Assembly: GCA_016779005.1 (NCBI GenBank)
Contig: JADHOL010000013.1
Span: forward strand, 1 to 50,420
Direction: 5' to 3'
DNA: 50,420 bases
From: Alphaproteobacteria bacterium
GTDB lineage: Bacteria > Pseudomonadota > Alphaproteobacteria > Puniceispirillales > Puniceispirillaceae
Part shown: positions 1-10,175 of the stretch, in pieces
Position numbering within the stretch: position 1 is the stretch's first letter
Layout of the letters: every line of letters begins with the position of its first letter
Notes under the pieces: model-generated
Told to the model about the DNA's origin: nothing
The model's database searches: none
Seen by the model: only the letters and a program-made list of their open reading frames with translations
Position numbers and translations under genes: made by a program

Positions 1-235
1 CAAGCCCGATATGAGGGTGGGGTCTTACATCAATTCCCTGATTTGTTAAAAACTCAGCAGGGCCAAAGTGATCAAAAAAGATAAAAGGACCTACCATCTG
101 TTTTTGTTTGGTTGGTAATGCACGGCGCACCTCAAACCCTCCAATATCCCGTGCTCTTGGTACAATTACGGTTTCAATGGCATCAATGCTTGTAACATCA
201 GGCATTAAAGCGCCTAATTCTGGGTTCCAACTCAT
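1..235 (-). CDS. Pirin family protein (N-terminal part, cut by window edge)
   Basis: The first 78 codons are visible and read MSWNPELGALMPDV followed by a pirin N-terminal cupin. The diagnostic block is VGPFIFFDHFGPAEF and then DVRPHPHIGL near residues 50-78, where the histidines bind the metal in pirins. Pirins are bicupin Fe proteins; some act as quercetin 2,3-dioxygenases and others as regulators, so the substrate cannot be told. The gene starts at an ATG at 233-235 and runs off the left edge. It is the last visible member of a minus-strand run with the hemerythrin, AEC and Gfo/Idh genes. Confidence 0.85.
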   Translation of the reverse strand, partial: MSWNPELGALMPDVTSIDAIETVIVPRARDIGGFEVRRALPTKQKQMVGPFIFFDHFGPAEFLTNQGIDVRPHPHIGL

Positions 236-336
236 CAGTCTGTCCCTTCTCTTATTCTATTTGATTTCTACTACTTAATGTCAGCCATATGTTATTCAAT
301 AGATGTGAAAACAAACCTTACATAATATTGGCTTTT

Positions 337-888
337 TTATCTGACATAGCCAAAATGCAAAGCTGCTGGAACAATGATTTCCTCCTCATCATCTAAATGC
401 TGTGTGAGTGCTGTGTTGAATACACTCTGGAGGCTCAGAAGACTATCTGCTTTTGTCGATGTGAGCGTTGGTGTTGAGCATTGCTGCAAGCTGGCCGTAT
501 AATCATGAATTAACCTGCCAATTTCAATATGATCTGACTCTAATAGCTCAATTGCAGTTTGGGTCTTAGTATCATTCTTTCCAATTTCTGGGAAAAAATA
601 AGTATCTTCCATCATGTGGTGAGTGTGGAGTTGATGAAGCATAAATTCAGAATATCCAAATAGCTGGCGTTGATATTCTCTTGCCTCAATATCTTTATTT
701 AACATTGACTGGGACAAATGAATTAAACGCATCCCCATTTCTCGAAACATAGTATGCCTTTGCAACCAAAACTCGCTAAAGTCCGAAAAACTGGGATGCC
801 CCTGCCAATCAGCTCTTGGATAATCCAGAAGCAATGTTTTTAAATCCAATGGCAGCGTGTTACGGCGCAACAACCGCGTTTCTGTCAT
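337..888 (-). CDS. Hemerythrin-like (HHE) domain protein
   Basis: The protein is about 183 aa, counted from the ATG at 886-888 (MTETRLLRRN). The open frame extends 20 codons further upstream to 948, but that extension would nearly touch the neighbouring gene. Helical HHE segments are visible: LHTHHMMEDTYFFPEI, LLESDHIEIGRLIHDY and LTQHLDDEEEIIVPA supply the His/Glu/Asp ligands expected of a di-iron hemerythrin four-helix bundle. Such cytosolic proteins bind O2, NO or iron; the exact role here is unknown. It lies between the AEC transporter and pirin genes on the same strand, so it is probably co-transcribed with them. Confidence 0.75.
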   Translation of the reverse strand: MTETRLLRRNTLPLDLKTLLLDYPRADWQGHPSFSDFSEFWLQRHTMFREMGMRLIHLSQSMLNKDIEAREYQRQLFGYSEFMLHQLHTHHMMEDTYFFPEIGKNDTKTQTAIELLESDHIEIGRLIHDYTASLQQCSTPTLTSTKADSLLSLQSVFNTALTQHLDDEEEIIVPAALHFGYVR

Positions 889-957
889 AATGCTAAATCC
901 CTCGTATCTTGGGTTAACGTAACTCGTGACTTGATGCGAATTAACCACTCTTATTAA

Positions 958-1848
958 TCAAACTGGAAACGCCCATAATACAAGCCAAACAAGAACGGGT
1001 ATGAGGGTTATCATTGTAAGCGAAGATATAATGACCATACCTCCTATTGTTTCAGGCTCAACATCGCGTTCAACCGCAATAATAAAATTCAATAGCGCAA
1101 CCGGCATACAAGCCATTATCATAACAACCCCTCCTATCATGCCAGAAAGCCCTAATGTGTAAATAGCACATAATCCACTGAGGCTGCCAAATAATAACCG
1201 TGCGAATGCATATATTATTCCTTTTTTTAGGTTCCCAGCAGATATTTGCGGCAACGCATATCCAAGCAACAATAATGGAAGAGGAATAGCAGTGTAGCCA
1301 AGATAAGATGTTGTAATGAGTATCATCTCTGGGATCGGCAAATCAGAAATTTTTACAACTAAGGCGGCAGATACTGAAATAACGATTGGATGGAAAAACA
1401 GCTCTTTCCAATTTAATTTACCTGCAATCATTGCGTATCCAAATGTATTTTGGGAGACCGAAATCACTACAAAATAAGGAAATGCAAGCGCAAGGCCTGC
1501 CTCCCCAAATGCTAGTAAACATAGAGGCAAGGGTAAATTGCCTGAATTAGGGTGTAGCAAGCAACTCATATAAGGCCCTAAACGGTCACCTTGCAATCTT
1601 ATAAAAGAAAAAGAAAAGGCGGCAACCAGCCCCATCACTAGCAATGCTGCTAAGCCTGACTGCGATAATTCAGAAAGGGTAAAATCTGTTTTAACCAAGG
1701 TTGTAAATGTAAGGCAAGGTGTTGCTATCTTTATAATCAAGATACCAATTGTTTTAGAGTCAAAATGGATTTTTAATACGTAAAGAGCACTGCCAAGACC
1801 AAGTATCAACAGCACTGGCACAGTAATGTCCAGTATATCAAGAAGCAT
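958..1848 (-). CDS. AEC family (auxin efflux carrier-like) permease
   Basis: This 296-aa protein is almost entirely hydrophobic, with about ten predicted membrane spans, the usual size for bacterial AEC transporters (TC 2.A.69, including malonate and malate permeases). The block HPNSGNLPLPLCLLAFGEAGL around residues 99-120 corresponds to the family's conserved Asn-Gly-Leu-Pro loop. The substrate is probably an organic anion, but nothing in the sequence fixes it. The gene starts 54 bases after the stop of the Gfo/Idh oxidoreductase and is followed by the hemerythrin gene. This fits an operon for uptake and oxidation of a small carbon compound, which is an inference from order only. Confidence 0.8.
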   Translation of the reverse strand: MLLDILDITVPVLLILGLGSALYVLKIHFDSKTIGILIIKIATPCLTFTTLVKTDFTLSELSQSGLAALLVMGLVAAFSFSFIRLQGDRLGPYMSCLLHPNSGNLPLPLCLLAFGEAGLALAFPYFVVISVSQNTFGYAMIAGKLNWKELFFHPIVISVSAALVVKISDLPIPEMILITTSYLGYTAIPLPLLLLGYALPQISAGNLKKGIIYAFARLLFGSLSGLCAIYTLGLSGMIGGVVMIMACMPVALLNFIIAVERDVEPETIGGMVIISSLTMITLIPVLVWLVLWAFPV

Positions 1849-1902
1849 TTAGACTACATCTACCCTTGTTAAGCTAGTTAAGAAGAAATTTAAATTTATT
1901 TC

Positions 1903-2946
1903 TTACCCATAACTATTTACAGGTAGCATTACAGGCTCCCCTCGCTCGACAGACAAATCAGCGGCGGTGTATAAATCCATAACTTCTTTTGCTTCTTCAG
2001 GCTTAACCAGAACTGGCTTATTTCGGCAAACTGCATCTAAGAAATGAACTGTCTCTTCATACATAGGACCAGCATAGGTATGATTTACTGGCTCGCCAGG
2101 CATAGAAGACATCGGATATCGGATACCATCCTTAGTTGTTGTAAGATGAACGTCTTTGTGGGAATCATCTATAATCAATGCACCGTCTGTTCCGATAACT
2201 TCTATCCATGTATGAGCATAATTTGGATAGCCCAAAGGAAGTATCCAACCAGCGCCTACTGTAATTGTGGTCCCATCATCCATTGTTACTAGAATCCATT
2301 GGTGGTCAGGCGTATCGCTATTTTTAGAAAATAATTTGCCCGCAGTCTGACTATAAACTTTCACTGGTTTTCTTGGACGCAAACACCATAATAGGAAATC
2401 TAAATCATGAGTGGCTTCCATTGCTGCAGGAGAAAGAGCTGTTCTACCAGAAATTTTGGAGCCAAGTTCGCGGGTTACGTGTCTGCTTACAAGGCATGTT
2501 ACTGGCTCTCCTATCAGGCCTTCCGTTAATGCTTTTTGCACATATGCATATTTTGAATTAAAGCGCTGAGAGTATCCGATCGTGAATTTAACTTCCTTGT
2601 CAATTGCAGTCTGAATAAGCTCGTCAGCCTGTTCTAATGTAGTTGCAATCGGCTTCTCCATAAACACATTTTTTCCAGCCTGCAATGCGGCAAGCGCCAT
2701 CGGATAGTGGGTTGTTTCAGGAGTTGCAGAGATGATAATAGTATCAATATCTGGATTAAGAATAAGGTTCTGCCAATCAGAAACAGCCTCATGAACATCA
2801 TATTGTTCTGCAACTTCCGCGCGACGTGCATCATTGATTTCAGCGATGAATAACTTATCAACGAGCGGATTATCTGAGCACGCTTTAGTTCGTATTCCGC
2901 CGCACCAACCCGTACCAATCACTCCTACATTAATCTGCTCGATCAT
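1903..2946 (-). CDS. Gfo/Idh/MocA family NAD(P)-dependent oxidoreductase
   Basis: The N-terminal Rossmann fold shows GVIGTGWCGG at residues 8-17 and the family EKP motif (VFMEKPI, Glu97-Lys98-Pro99), whose Lys is catalytic. The C-terminal alpha/beta domain contains THDLDFLLWCL. Members oxidise sugars, inositols or related alcohols. The start was placed at the second ATG (2944-2946) because a strong GGAGGAG at 2953-2959 is six bases upstream of it, while it abuts the first ATG at 2950-2952. The mature length, 347 aa, is typical. It heads the minus-strand run with the AEC permease, hemerythrin and pirin. An inverted repeat at 3083-3112 lies upstream. Confidence 0.85.
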   Translation of the reverse strand: MIEQINVGVIGTGWCGGIRTKACSDNPLVDKLFIAEINDARRAEVAEQYDVHEAVSDWQNLILNPDIDTIIISATPETTHYPMALAALQAGKNVFMEKPIATTLEQADELIQTAIDKEVKFTIGYSQRFNSKYAYVQKALTEGLIGEPVTCLVSRHVTRELGSKISGRTALSPAAMEATHDLDFLLWCLRPRKPVKVYSQTAGKLFSKNSDTPDHQWILVTMDDGTTITVGAGWILPLGYPNYAHTWIEVIGTDGALIIDDSHKDVHLTTTKDGIRYPMSSMPGEPVNHTYAGPMYEETVHFLDAVCRNKPVLVKPEEAKEVMDLYTAADLSVERGEPVMLPVNSYG

Positions 2947-3082
2947 AATCATCTCCTCCGCTGATATTTTATTATTAAATTTGCTATAGGAGTTTTATTA
3001 GATGTAGATTTCCTGTCAATGATTATCCATAAATTTCTTCATAAAAACTCTAATTAGAAGCTCACTTTTATTTAAGAATGGT

Positions 3083-3112
3083 TAGTGTTTAGAATTAGGT
3101 TACCTAACACTA
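3083..3112. promoter_or_regulatory. Nested inverted repeat upstream of the Gfo/Idh gene
   Basis: Two dyads are nested. The inner one, TTAGGT-T-ACCTAA at 3095-3107, is perfect around a single base. An outer pair, TAGTGTT at 3083-3089 and AACACTA at 3106-3112, also matches. It lies about 140 bases upstream of the oxidoreductase start and just beyond the end of a doubtful 76-codon frame. It could be an operator for the catabolic run or a weak hairpin; there is no T-run. Confidence 0.35.
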
Positions 3113-3117
3113 TGATG

Positions 3118-3348
3118 CTAAATTTCAGTTGCTGTATCACAAACTAATTCGAACGCTCTGAAACCACCAAGCCATTCAAGCGTTGAACATTTGGGCCCAA
3201 AGAGACGCGGTGATGCCAAAAAAGGGTTTGGCTCTATTACGCCTAAAACATTATCTTCTTCCAAATTTTCCGACTTCTGATTTGCTGGCTTCATCTGTTG
3301 TGGTCTTCTGTCCAAATCTGATTGAATTTTTAGTAAATCACTTATCAT
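3118..3348 (-). CDS. Hypothetical protein, 76 aa, doubtful
   Basis: An open frame of 76 codons starting MISDLLKIQSDLDRR. No domain is recognised and the composition is unremarkable. No ribosome binding site is seen upstream of the ATG at 3346-3348, so it may not be a gene. It is kept because it fills a gap between two minus-strand genes and has protein-like composition, including a Pro/Phe-rich stretch near residues 40-55. Confidence 0.25.
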   Translation of the reverse strand: MISDLLKIQSDLDRRPQQMKPANQKSENLEEDNVLGVIEPNPFLASPRLFGPKCSTLEWLGGFRAFELVCDTATEI

Positions 3349-3448
3349 ATTTATAATTACGTCTGGTTAACCATGATGTTTAGAGCCCCTTTTAGAAAAT
3401 TATTGAAATTTTCTATAGCATTCTAATTTGGTGGTGTTTGGACCGACC

Positions 3449-3892
3449 TTATGTAGAAGTTTTATTGGCTAGATATTCAACTGCTTCCTCAATATTTGCC
3501 TCACGTATGATTTCACCTACAATGCCATTAACTAAGAGCTCGCCAAACTCTGAGGATTCAATATAAATAGAAAATTCGTCAGACCCAAATAGATGGGCCG
3601 GAACCCAGCTAAATAAAAGCTTCTGATTTTCATCAGCAAGAGACCTCGCAAATGGCTCTATCATCTCGGGCATTGAGAAATTGGTTGTGACTGCCATCAC
3701 GGCAAAAAAACGCGTTCTACCATGATCTTTTACATCTATGTCTGCCGGAAATAAAATGATGACGTCTGAAAGTTTATTCTGCGTTAGATATAGTTTTAGC
3801 GAGCCCCCAAATTTATCTCTAAGATCGGAGAGGCTAACGGCATCAACCCTGTCAAAATCCTTGAATTTTGTATCCTTAGATGATTGAGACAT
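3449..3892 (-). CDS. Hypothetical cytosolic protein, 147 aa
   Basis: The product is soluble, acidic and mixed alpha/beta, with no signal peptide or membrane span. It starts at an ATG with a good AAGGAA seven bases upstream. Hydrophobic strands such as KLSDVIILFPADIDV and TRFFAVMAVTTNF, and a C-terminal helix EANIEEAVEYLA, suggest a compact single domain. I do not recognise the family. It stands alone, with AT-rich gaps on both sides, in the accessory stretch between the catabolic run and guaA. Confidence 0.6.
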   Translation of the reverse strand: MSQSSKDTKFKDFDRVDAVSLSDLRDKFGGSLKLYLTQNKLSDVIILFPADIDVKDHGRTRFFAVMAVTTNFSMPEMIEPFARSLADENQKLLFSWVPAHLFGSDEFSIYIESSEFGELLVNGIVGEIIREANIEEAVEYLANKTST

Positions 3893-4144
3893 TGTTTGTT
3901 CCTTTTTGAAAAGTCATTTTCATAAGTTGAACATAATCTATGAATAATGTTACTATATTAATATATTTTGATAAAAAACGAAATTTTTTGTAAATTTTAA
4001 TACCATTTCAGAAATAATGTGTTTTTTATATGTCTCGTTTTCAGCACCTTTGATTAGCACTTATTTTTAAAGTGTAAACATAGTTAATGTATCCATAAAC
4101 CGAATATTGCAAGTTAATCAAAAAAATAGGGGCATGTTTCCATA

Positions 4145-4474
4145 ATGAACAGACTATTTATTGACCTAATCGGCACTTCACAATCTTTGAAGATTTTTCT
4201 CACAAAAAGTTATGGTTTAGAATTATCATTTACGCTGGACGAGCATCAAAACAGGTCGATAATGGTATCGATGATACTTATGAAACGTATCGTATATTAC
4301 AAAACAAAGCATGCTGCTTTTTATCAGTTTTGTTCTATTTTAAGAGATAGCGGTGTTATAGAATATGCGCCATCAACCAACAATAAAAGCAAACGAATAT
4401 TGCGTTTATCTGGGGGTTCAATACAACAATTAAGTGATGTCAGAATTCAATTTGCAGAAACGGTTGCACCATAA
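4145..4474 (+). CDS. Hypothetical protein, 109 aa, possible winged-helix fold
   Basis: No family is recognised. Residues 40-90 run as a helix (VSMILMKRIVYY), a second helix (AAFYQFCSILRDSGVIEY) and a basic strand pair (NNKSKRILRLS). This order resembles the recognition helix and wing of small winged-helix DNA-binding proteins. That is an impression from spacing, not a motif match. The ribosome binding site is weak. It is convergent with the FkbM methyltransferase gene, 32 bases away. Confidence 0.45.
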   Translation: MNRLFIDLIGTSQSLKIFLTKSYGLELSFTLDEHQNRSIMVSMILMKRIVYYKTKHAAFYQFCSILRDSGVIEYAPSTNNKSKRILRLSGGSIQQLSDVRIQFAETVAP

Positions 4475-4506
4475 TTGATCTATCACCTTGCGCTATCATA
4501 TCTCCC

Positions 4507-5253
4507 TTAATTGGGAACAAACAGATAATTATCATTTCCTTGCAGTGATAAAACGTGGATAGGATTAATATCTGCATCTATCAAATAGGCTTTATACCCC
4601 GCATCTATCATGCGATTAAACAATCTTTGCGACGAATTACCCATGGGGGTAGCACGGCTATCATCGAGTTCAAGATACCAAATCGGACGAATTTCATTCA
4701 GCAGTACTGGCGCACCATTTATAACATTCTCTTCTGCTCCCTCGACGTCAATTTTAACTAAATCAACACGTGATATTCGCTCTCCTACTAGCATGTCATC
4801 CAGTCTTAGATTTTGAACTGTTTCGCTATATACTTCTTTGTGTTTTTGCTCACCTGTGTAGGCTAATCCAACTCTTAGTGAGCCTGAACCTTTAATAGGG
4901 GTATGTAGTTTGCTAACGCCCGAACTATCAGACAAAATATTCTTTCTACATATAATGTTAGTATTCTTAGACGACCAAATCTTCGACCAGAATTCTAAGA
5001 TAGGAAAGACGTAATGCGAGGGCTCAACAGCTAAGACAATTTGCGGTTTCTTCGATTGCTGGGTGCAGCCTCGTGTAAAGTTCCCCACATTGGCTCCAAT
5101 ATCAACTATGATAGGGGTTTTGCTCGGAATAAAGTCATATATCATACCAACGATGCTATTGAAGCGCTGGTCACAGCCAGCCCGCACAAATAGTCTAAGC
5201 CATCTAATTTTTTGCGTAATTGAAAATTCTTTCTTTGCTAATAGAGAAAACAC
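4507..5253 (-). CDS. FkbM family SAM-dependent methyltransferase
   Basis: Motif I, VDIGANVGNFT, near residue 50, binds S-adenosylmethionine, and DLVKIDVEGAEENVINGA near residue 165 is the FkbM family hallmark. The protein is about 248 aa. FkbM enzymes O-methylate sugars or polyketides and in marine bacteria often sit in surface-polysaccharide islands; the acceptor here is unknown. The start is placed at a GTG (5251-5253) because GGAGG at 5259-5263 is five bases upstream; the GTG at 5265 overlaps that site. The gene stands alone among AT-rich gaps, consistent with an acquired accessory gene. Confidence 0.8.
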   Translation of the reverse strand: MFSLLAKKEFSITQKIRWLRLFVRAGCDQRFNSIVGMIYDFIPSKTPIIVDIGANVGNFTRGCTQQSKKPQIVLAVEPSHYVFPILEFWSKIWSSKNTNIICRKNILSDSSGVSKLHTPIKGSGSLRVGLAYTGEQKHKEVYSETVQNLRLDDMLVGERISRVDLVKIDVEGAEENVINGAPVLLNEIRPIWYLELDDSRATPMGNSSQRLFNRMIDAGYKAYLIDADINPIHVLSLQGNDNYLFVPN

Positions 5254-5265
5254 TATCACCTCCAC

Positions 5266-5582
5266 ATTTTTGCAATATTATTAATTGAGAATCCAAAACT
5301 GGCCTTAAGCGTCTTTATTTAGCAGACTGAAAATTTATTAATAATATATTTTTTTTTCTATTTAAAATAGCTAATATTAATAGAGGTATGTGACTAGGCT
5401 ATTTCTGAAGAACAATTATATTTTATGTCTTGCTAAATATGTTTTCCGTTCGAATGAAAAATTCAAAACGTTTTTTTGGTGTATCTAAAAATTGCCAGCA
5501 ATTTTTAGTAGGTTTATGACAGCAAGGCAAGGTTAGATATCTTAAATCTGATAGATTATAACTCGCAGATTTCAGCACTACA
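5266..5582. other. AT-rich intergenic gap without a recognisable gene
   Basis: Over 300 bases of very AT-rich sequence lie between the FkbM gene and cytochrome b561. No open frame with a credible start, no RNA gene and no repeat was recognised, apart from poly-T and poly-A runs. Confidence 0.5.
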
Positions 5583-5612
5583 GATTAGTAACAAACGATA
5601 TAGTTACTAATC
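5583..5612 (-). terminator. Perfect 10-bp inverted repeat overlapping the b561 stop codon
   Basis: GATTAGTAAC at 5583-5592 pairs perfectly with GTTACTAATC at 5603-5612 around a 10-base loop. The TAG of the cytochrome b561 gene (5607-5609) lies inside the right arm. It is placed like a transcription terminator or 3' stabilising hairpin but lacks a T-run. Confidence 0.4.
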
Positions 5613-6161
5613 CAGCTTACTCTGTTCTTTCCAAAATGGAACCATGGAGTTCCAAACTCCATCTTGCAAAAATCTATGATAAAGTGCTGCAATAATATGA
5701 ATAGCAATGAGTCCATAGATTACTGTAAATGAAAACTCATGCACACTTATTACGGCTTCAATAACAAACCCACTTTTAATGTTAGCCCAATATAACGTGC
5801 CAATTAATATGCCAGAAATTGAGATAGACGCAAGACATACATACATTCCATAATGTACGGTTTTTGCAGCTCCTTTTTGAAGATGAGAGGTGTTTGATGG
5901 CAGAGCAGATGTTTGTGTTTTTTTCATGTAAATCAAACGAGCCAAAAGCATTAATAAAAACACTGCTGCAAATGCCATCTCAAACCTTAACAAAGAATTA
6001 TCGGCAAGTTGTTTCAAATCATCAACTTGTTTAGAAATTCCATATACGAATACTAAAACAAATCCCCAGTGAAATATTTTTGCTACTATACTATAACTTT
6101 TAGCTGGTTTGCTTTCCAATAAACTATCTATGGTATCGTCACTGTTTTTATTCTTGAGCAT
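5607..6161 (-). CDS. Cytochrome b561-type di-heme membrane protein
   Basis: The 184-aa protein has four hydrophobic spans and histidines at positions expected of heme b ligands: His31 (KIFHWGFVLVF), His103 (TVHYGMYV), His141 (ISVHEFSF) and His155 (IAIHIIAALYH). Bacterial b561 proteins pass electrons from quinol, in some cases to superoxide or to periplasmic partners. The N-terminal 20 residues before the first span are hydrophilic and lack a signal peptide. The gene stands alone, with no oxidase partner nearby. Confidence 0.8.
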   Translation of the reverse strand: MLKNKNSDDTIDSLLESKPAKSYSIVAKIFHWGFVLVFVYGISKQVDDLKQLADNSLLRFEMAFAAVFLLMLLARLIYMKKTQTSALPSNTSHLQKGAAKTVHYGMYVCLASISISGILIGTLYWANIKSGFVIEAVISVHEFSFTVIYGLIAIHIIAALYHRFLQDGVWNSMVPFWKEQSKLD

Positions 6162-6593
6162 TTACATCTACCATTAAATTCACCTCAAAAAGTCATAACC
6201 AAAACACGGTATAAATGCTTTATAATAACCAAAGCTCGGTTTCTATCAACGTCAAAACATTATCACTAACGTAACTAACACTGATGAATGTTGGATAATT
6301 AAATCAAATTTCTATGATCTGTAATAGTTTGACAACTTAAAAGGTACAATTCTAGCCCATACAAAAAAACTCTTTAAAATCAGTGACTTTTTTGGACCGA
6401 CATTAACAAAAAAGTACAGAAATATTGAAGGTAAAGTTAAAAAACATAATAAAAACAATAGTTTATAATGTATTGTTCACTCCCACTCAATAGTGCGCTC
6501 CATTTAACGCACTGATTATATTGTATTTAATTTTTACTATGTAAGTACTTTGTAAGTTTTAGGTAAGGTATTATTTGAAATTTACCCTTACTT
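6162..6593. other. AT-rich gap holding the guaA-tail repeat
   Basis: No credible gene is seen between cytochrome b561 and the 93-aa membrane protein. The only notable content is the guaA 3'-end copy at 6477-6495 with a small dyad, and an 11-base string TTTGGACCGAC (near 6391) that also occurs near 3437. Confidence 0.5.
6477..6513 (-). repeat. Duplicated guaA 3' end, candidate attachment site copy
   Basis: Bases 6477-6495 match the 3' end of guaA (6942-6960) at 17 of 19 positions and in the same orientation. Read on the minus strand the copy encodes ERTIEWE-stop, against PGTIEWE-stop in the intact gene. A dyad AGTGCG (6492-6497) / CGCACT (6508-6513) overlaps it. The guaA 3' end is a known integration hotspot for genomic islands, so this looks like an attachment site left by an integration. 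The enclosed segment is about 450 bases. Confidence 0.55.
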
Positions 6594-6875
6594 TTAAAGT
6601 GCTAAAAAATACCGTCCAATACCGTAAGAGTAAATAAAAAGAAAAATTAAGTTAACCCATTTTAATTGAGGTTCTGTTCGTAACCAAGCGCAGTAAATCC
6701 AAATCAAACAGAATGGAAAAGACAAAAACATAGTTAGTGGATACCAATCAAAAATAATTGCTATAGCGCTTAATAAACCAAGCAATAAGGCAATATTTTT
6801 TAATAATTTTTCAGTTTTTAGAGAAATCTCAGAAGGTAACAAAAACCTAAAAATTGAATTTACTACACCATCCAT
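6594..6875 (-). CDS. Small three-span membrane protein, 93 aa
   Basis: Three hydrophobic segments are visible (about residues 26-44, 46-65 and 73-92), with a short amphipathic N-terminus. AGAGGAT lies nine bases upstream of the ATG, so translation is credible. No family is recognised with confidence. It is the only gene between guaA and the duplicated guaA tail, so it may be the last cargo of a decayed element integrated at the guaA 3' end. Confidence 0.6.
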   Translation of the reverse strand: MDGVVNSIFRFLLPSEISLKTEKLLKNIALLLGLLSAIAIIFDWYPLTMFLSFPFCLIWIYCAWLRTEPQLKWVNLIFLFIYSYGIGRYFLAL

Positions 6876-6941
6876 TTACTTTTTATCCTCTAAATTTTAA
6901 AATGTTATAATTAATTTATTGTTTAAAATCAATATTTTATG

Positions 6942-8477
6942 TCATTCCCACTCAATGGTGCCAGGGGGTTTGCTTGTATAATCATATACCACGCGGTTAA
7001 TACCTGATACTTCATTTATAATTCTGGTGGCAACATGCGCTAGAAACTCTGAGGAAAATGGATAAATATCGGCTGTCATGCCATCAGTTGATGTAACTGC
7101 CCGCAAGCCACATACATACTCATATGAGCGCGCATCCCCCATAACACCGACAGTTTTAACCGGAAGCAAAACTGCAAATGCCTGCCAAATTTCATCATAC
7201 AACCCCGCTTTGCGTATGGCATCTAAATATACAGCATCTGCATTTCGCAGAATATCAAGCTTATCTGCGCTTATACTGCCTGGCATTCGTATCGCTAGGC
7301 CAGGCCCTGGAAATGGATGGCGACCCACCAAAACTTCTGGGAGTCCTAATTCTCTTCCAAGTTGTCTTACCTCATCTTTGAACAACATACGAAGTGGTTC
7401 AACAAGCGTGAGCTTCATATGTTCTGGAAGCCCGCCTACATTATGATGCGATTTAATCGTAACATTATTCCCGCCCGCAACAGAAATTGACTCTATCACA
7501 TCTGGGTATAGCGTTCCCTGCGCCAGAAACTCCGCTCCTGATATTTTTTGTGCTTCTTCATCAAATACATCAATAAAGCTTGCCCCGATTATCTTTCGCT
7601 TTTGTTCAGGGTCGGACACGCCTTCAAGCTTTGATAAAAATAGCTTGCTTGCATCTTTATGAATTAGCGGAATGTTGTAACGGCTGCCAAATAACGCAAC
7701 CACCTCCTCCGCCTCCCCTTTTCTAAGCAGGCCATGGTCAACAAATACGCATGTTAGCCTATCACCGATTGCCTGATGCAATAATACTGCAGCAACTGAG
7801 CTATCAACCCCGCCAGAAAGGCCGCAAATCACCCGCCCATTTGGGCCAACCTGTTCTTTGATATCGCTGATAGCCTGACTTTTATAGGCTGCCATAGACC
7901 AGCTATTCTCGCACCCGCAAATCAGGGTTGCGAAATTTTTTAAGATTTGAGTTCCACCCTCTGTTTGAACAACTTCTGGATGAAATTGCACTCCATAATA
8001 TCCACGCTCACTATTAGCAATCGCTGCAAAAGGAGCCCCTTTTGAACGCGCAACCACTTCAAAACCATCTGGCAAGTTGGCAACATGATCGCCATGGCTC
8101 ATCCATACATCAAAATCTGTTTCATGGGGAAGATTTTCAAATAACAGGCATTCTGCAATCACTTCTAATCGAGCGCGACCAAACTCCCGGCTTGTGCCTG
8201 CCTCAACCTTGCCGCCAAGCTGTTCGCACATTGTTTGTTGCCCATAGCAAATACCAAGCACAGGTACATTATTCCAAATAGCATCAGGTGCTCTTGGTGT
8301 ATCTGAATGCGTGACTGAATTTGGCCCGCCTGATAAAATCACCCCTTTCGGCTTTTTAGCAAGATAAGGTGCGCTATCTGAGGTAGAAGGCATAATTTCT
8401 GTGTAAATACCAGCGTCACGCAATCTGCGCGCAATTAGCTGTGTTACTTGTGAGCCAAAATCTATGATTAAGATCAT
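6942..8477 (-). CDS. guaA: GMP synthase (glutamine-hydrolysing)
   Basis: Converts XMP to GMP using ATP and glutamine, the last step of de novo GMP synthesis. The N-terminal class I amidotransferase shows Cys77 in GICYGQQ and His166/Glu168 in VQFHPEV. The ATP-pyrophosphatase domain shows the P-loop SGGVDSS at 221-227. The C-terminal dimerisation domain ends in the typical KPPGTIEWE. At 511 aa the gene is full length. A GGGAGG lies somewhat far upstream (about 14 bases). It follows guaB on the same strand, separated by a 9-bp tandem repeat. Its 3' end is duplicated at 6477. Confidence 0.97.
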   Translation of the reverse strand: MILIIDFGSQVTQLIARRLRDAGIYTEIMPSTSDSAPYLAKKPKGVILSGGPNSVTHSDTPRAPDAIWNNVPVLGICYGQQTMCEQLGGKVEAGTSREFGRARLEVIAECLLFENLPHETDFDVWMSHGDHVANLPDGFEVVARSKGAPFAAIANSERGYYGVQFHPEVVQTEGGTQILKNFATLICGCENSWSMAAYKSQAISDIKEQVGPNGRVICGLSGGVDSSVAAVLLHQAIGDRLTCVFVDHGLLRKGEAEEVVALFGSRYNIPLIHKDASKLFLSKLEGVSDPEQKRKIIGASFIDVFDEEAQKISGAEFLAQGTLYPDVIESISVAGGNNVTIKSHHNVGGLPEHMKLTLVEPLRMLFKDEVRQLGRELGLPEVLVGRHPFPGPGLAIRMPGSISADKLDILRNADAVYLDAIRKAGLYDEIWQAFAVLLPVKTVGVMGDARSYEYVCGLRAVTSTDGMTADIYPFSSEFLAHVATRIINEVSGINRVVYDYTSKPPGTIEWE

Positions 8478-8512
8478 ATCTGATAAACCAACCTCCCTAA
8501 CTTTTTATTCAA

Positions 8513-8557
8513 ATCGCATTGATCTCATTGATCGCATTGATCTCTTTGATCGCATTG
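8513..8557. repeat. Tandem repeat, five 9-bp units, between guaA and guaB
   Basis: Five head-to-tail copies of ATCGCATTG or ATCTCATTG/ATCTCTTTG. They lie in the guaB-guaA gap, ending 11 bases before the guaB stop codon. No spacers are present, so it is not a CRISPR. Copy number could vary by slippage. Confidence 0.8.
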
Positions 8558-8567
8558 GAAGAAAACA

Positions 8568-10175
<1,608 letters not shown>

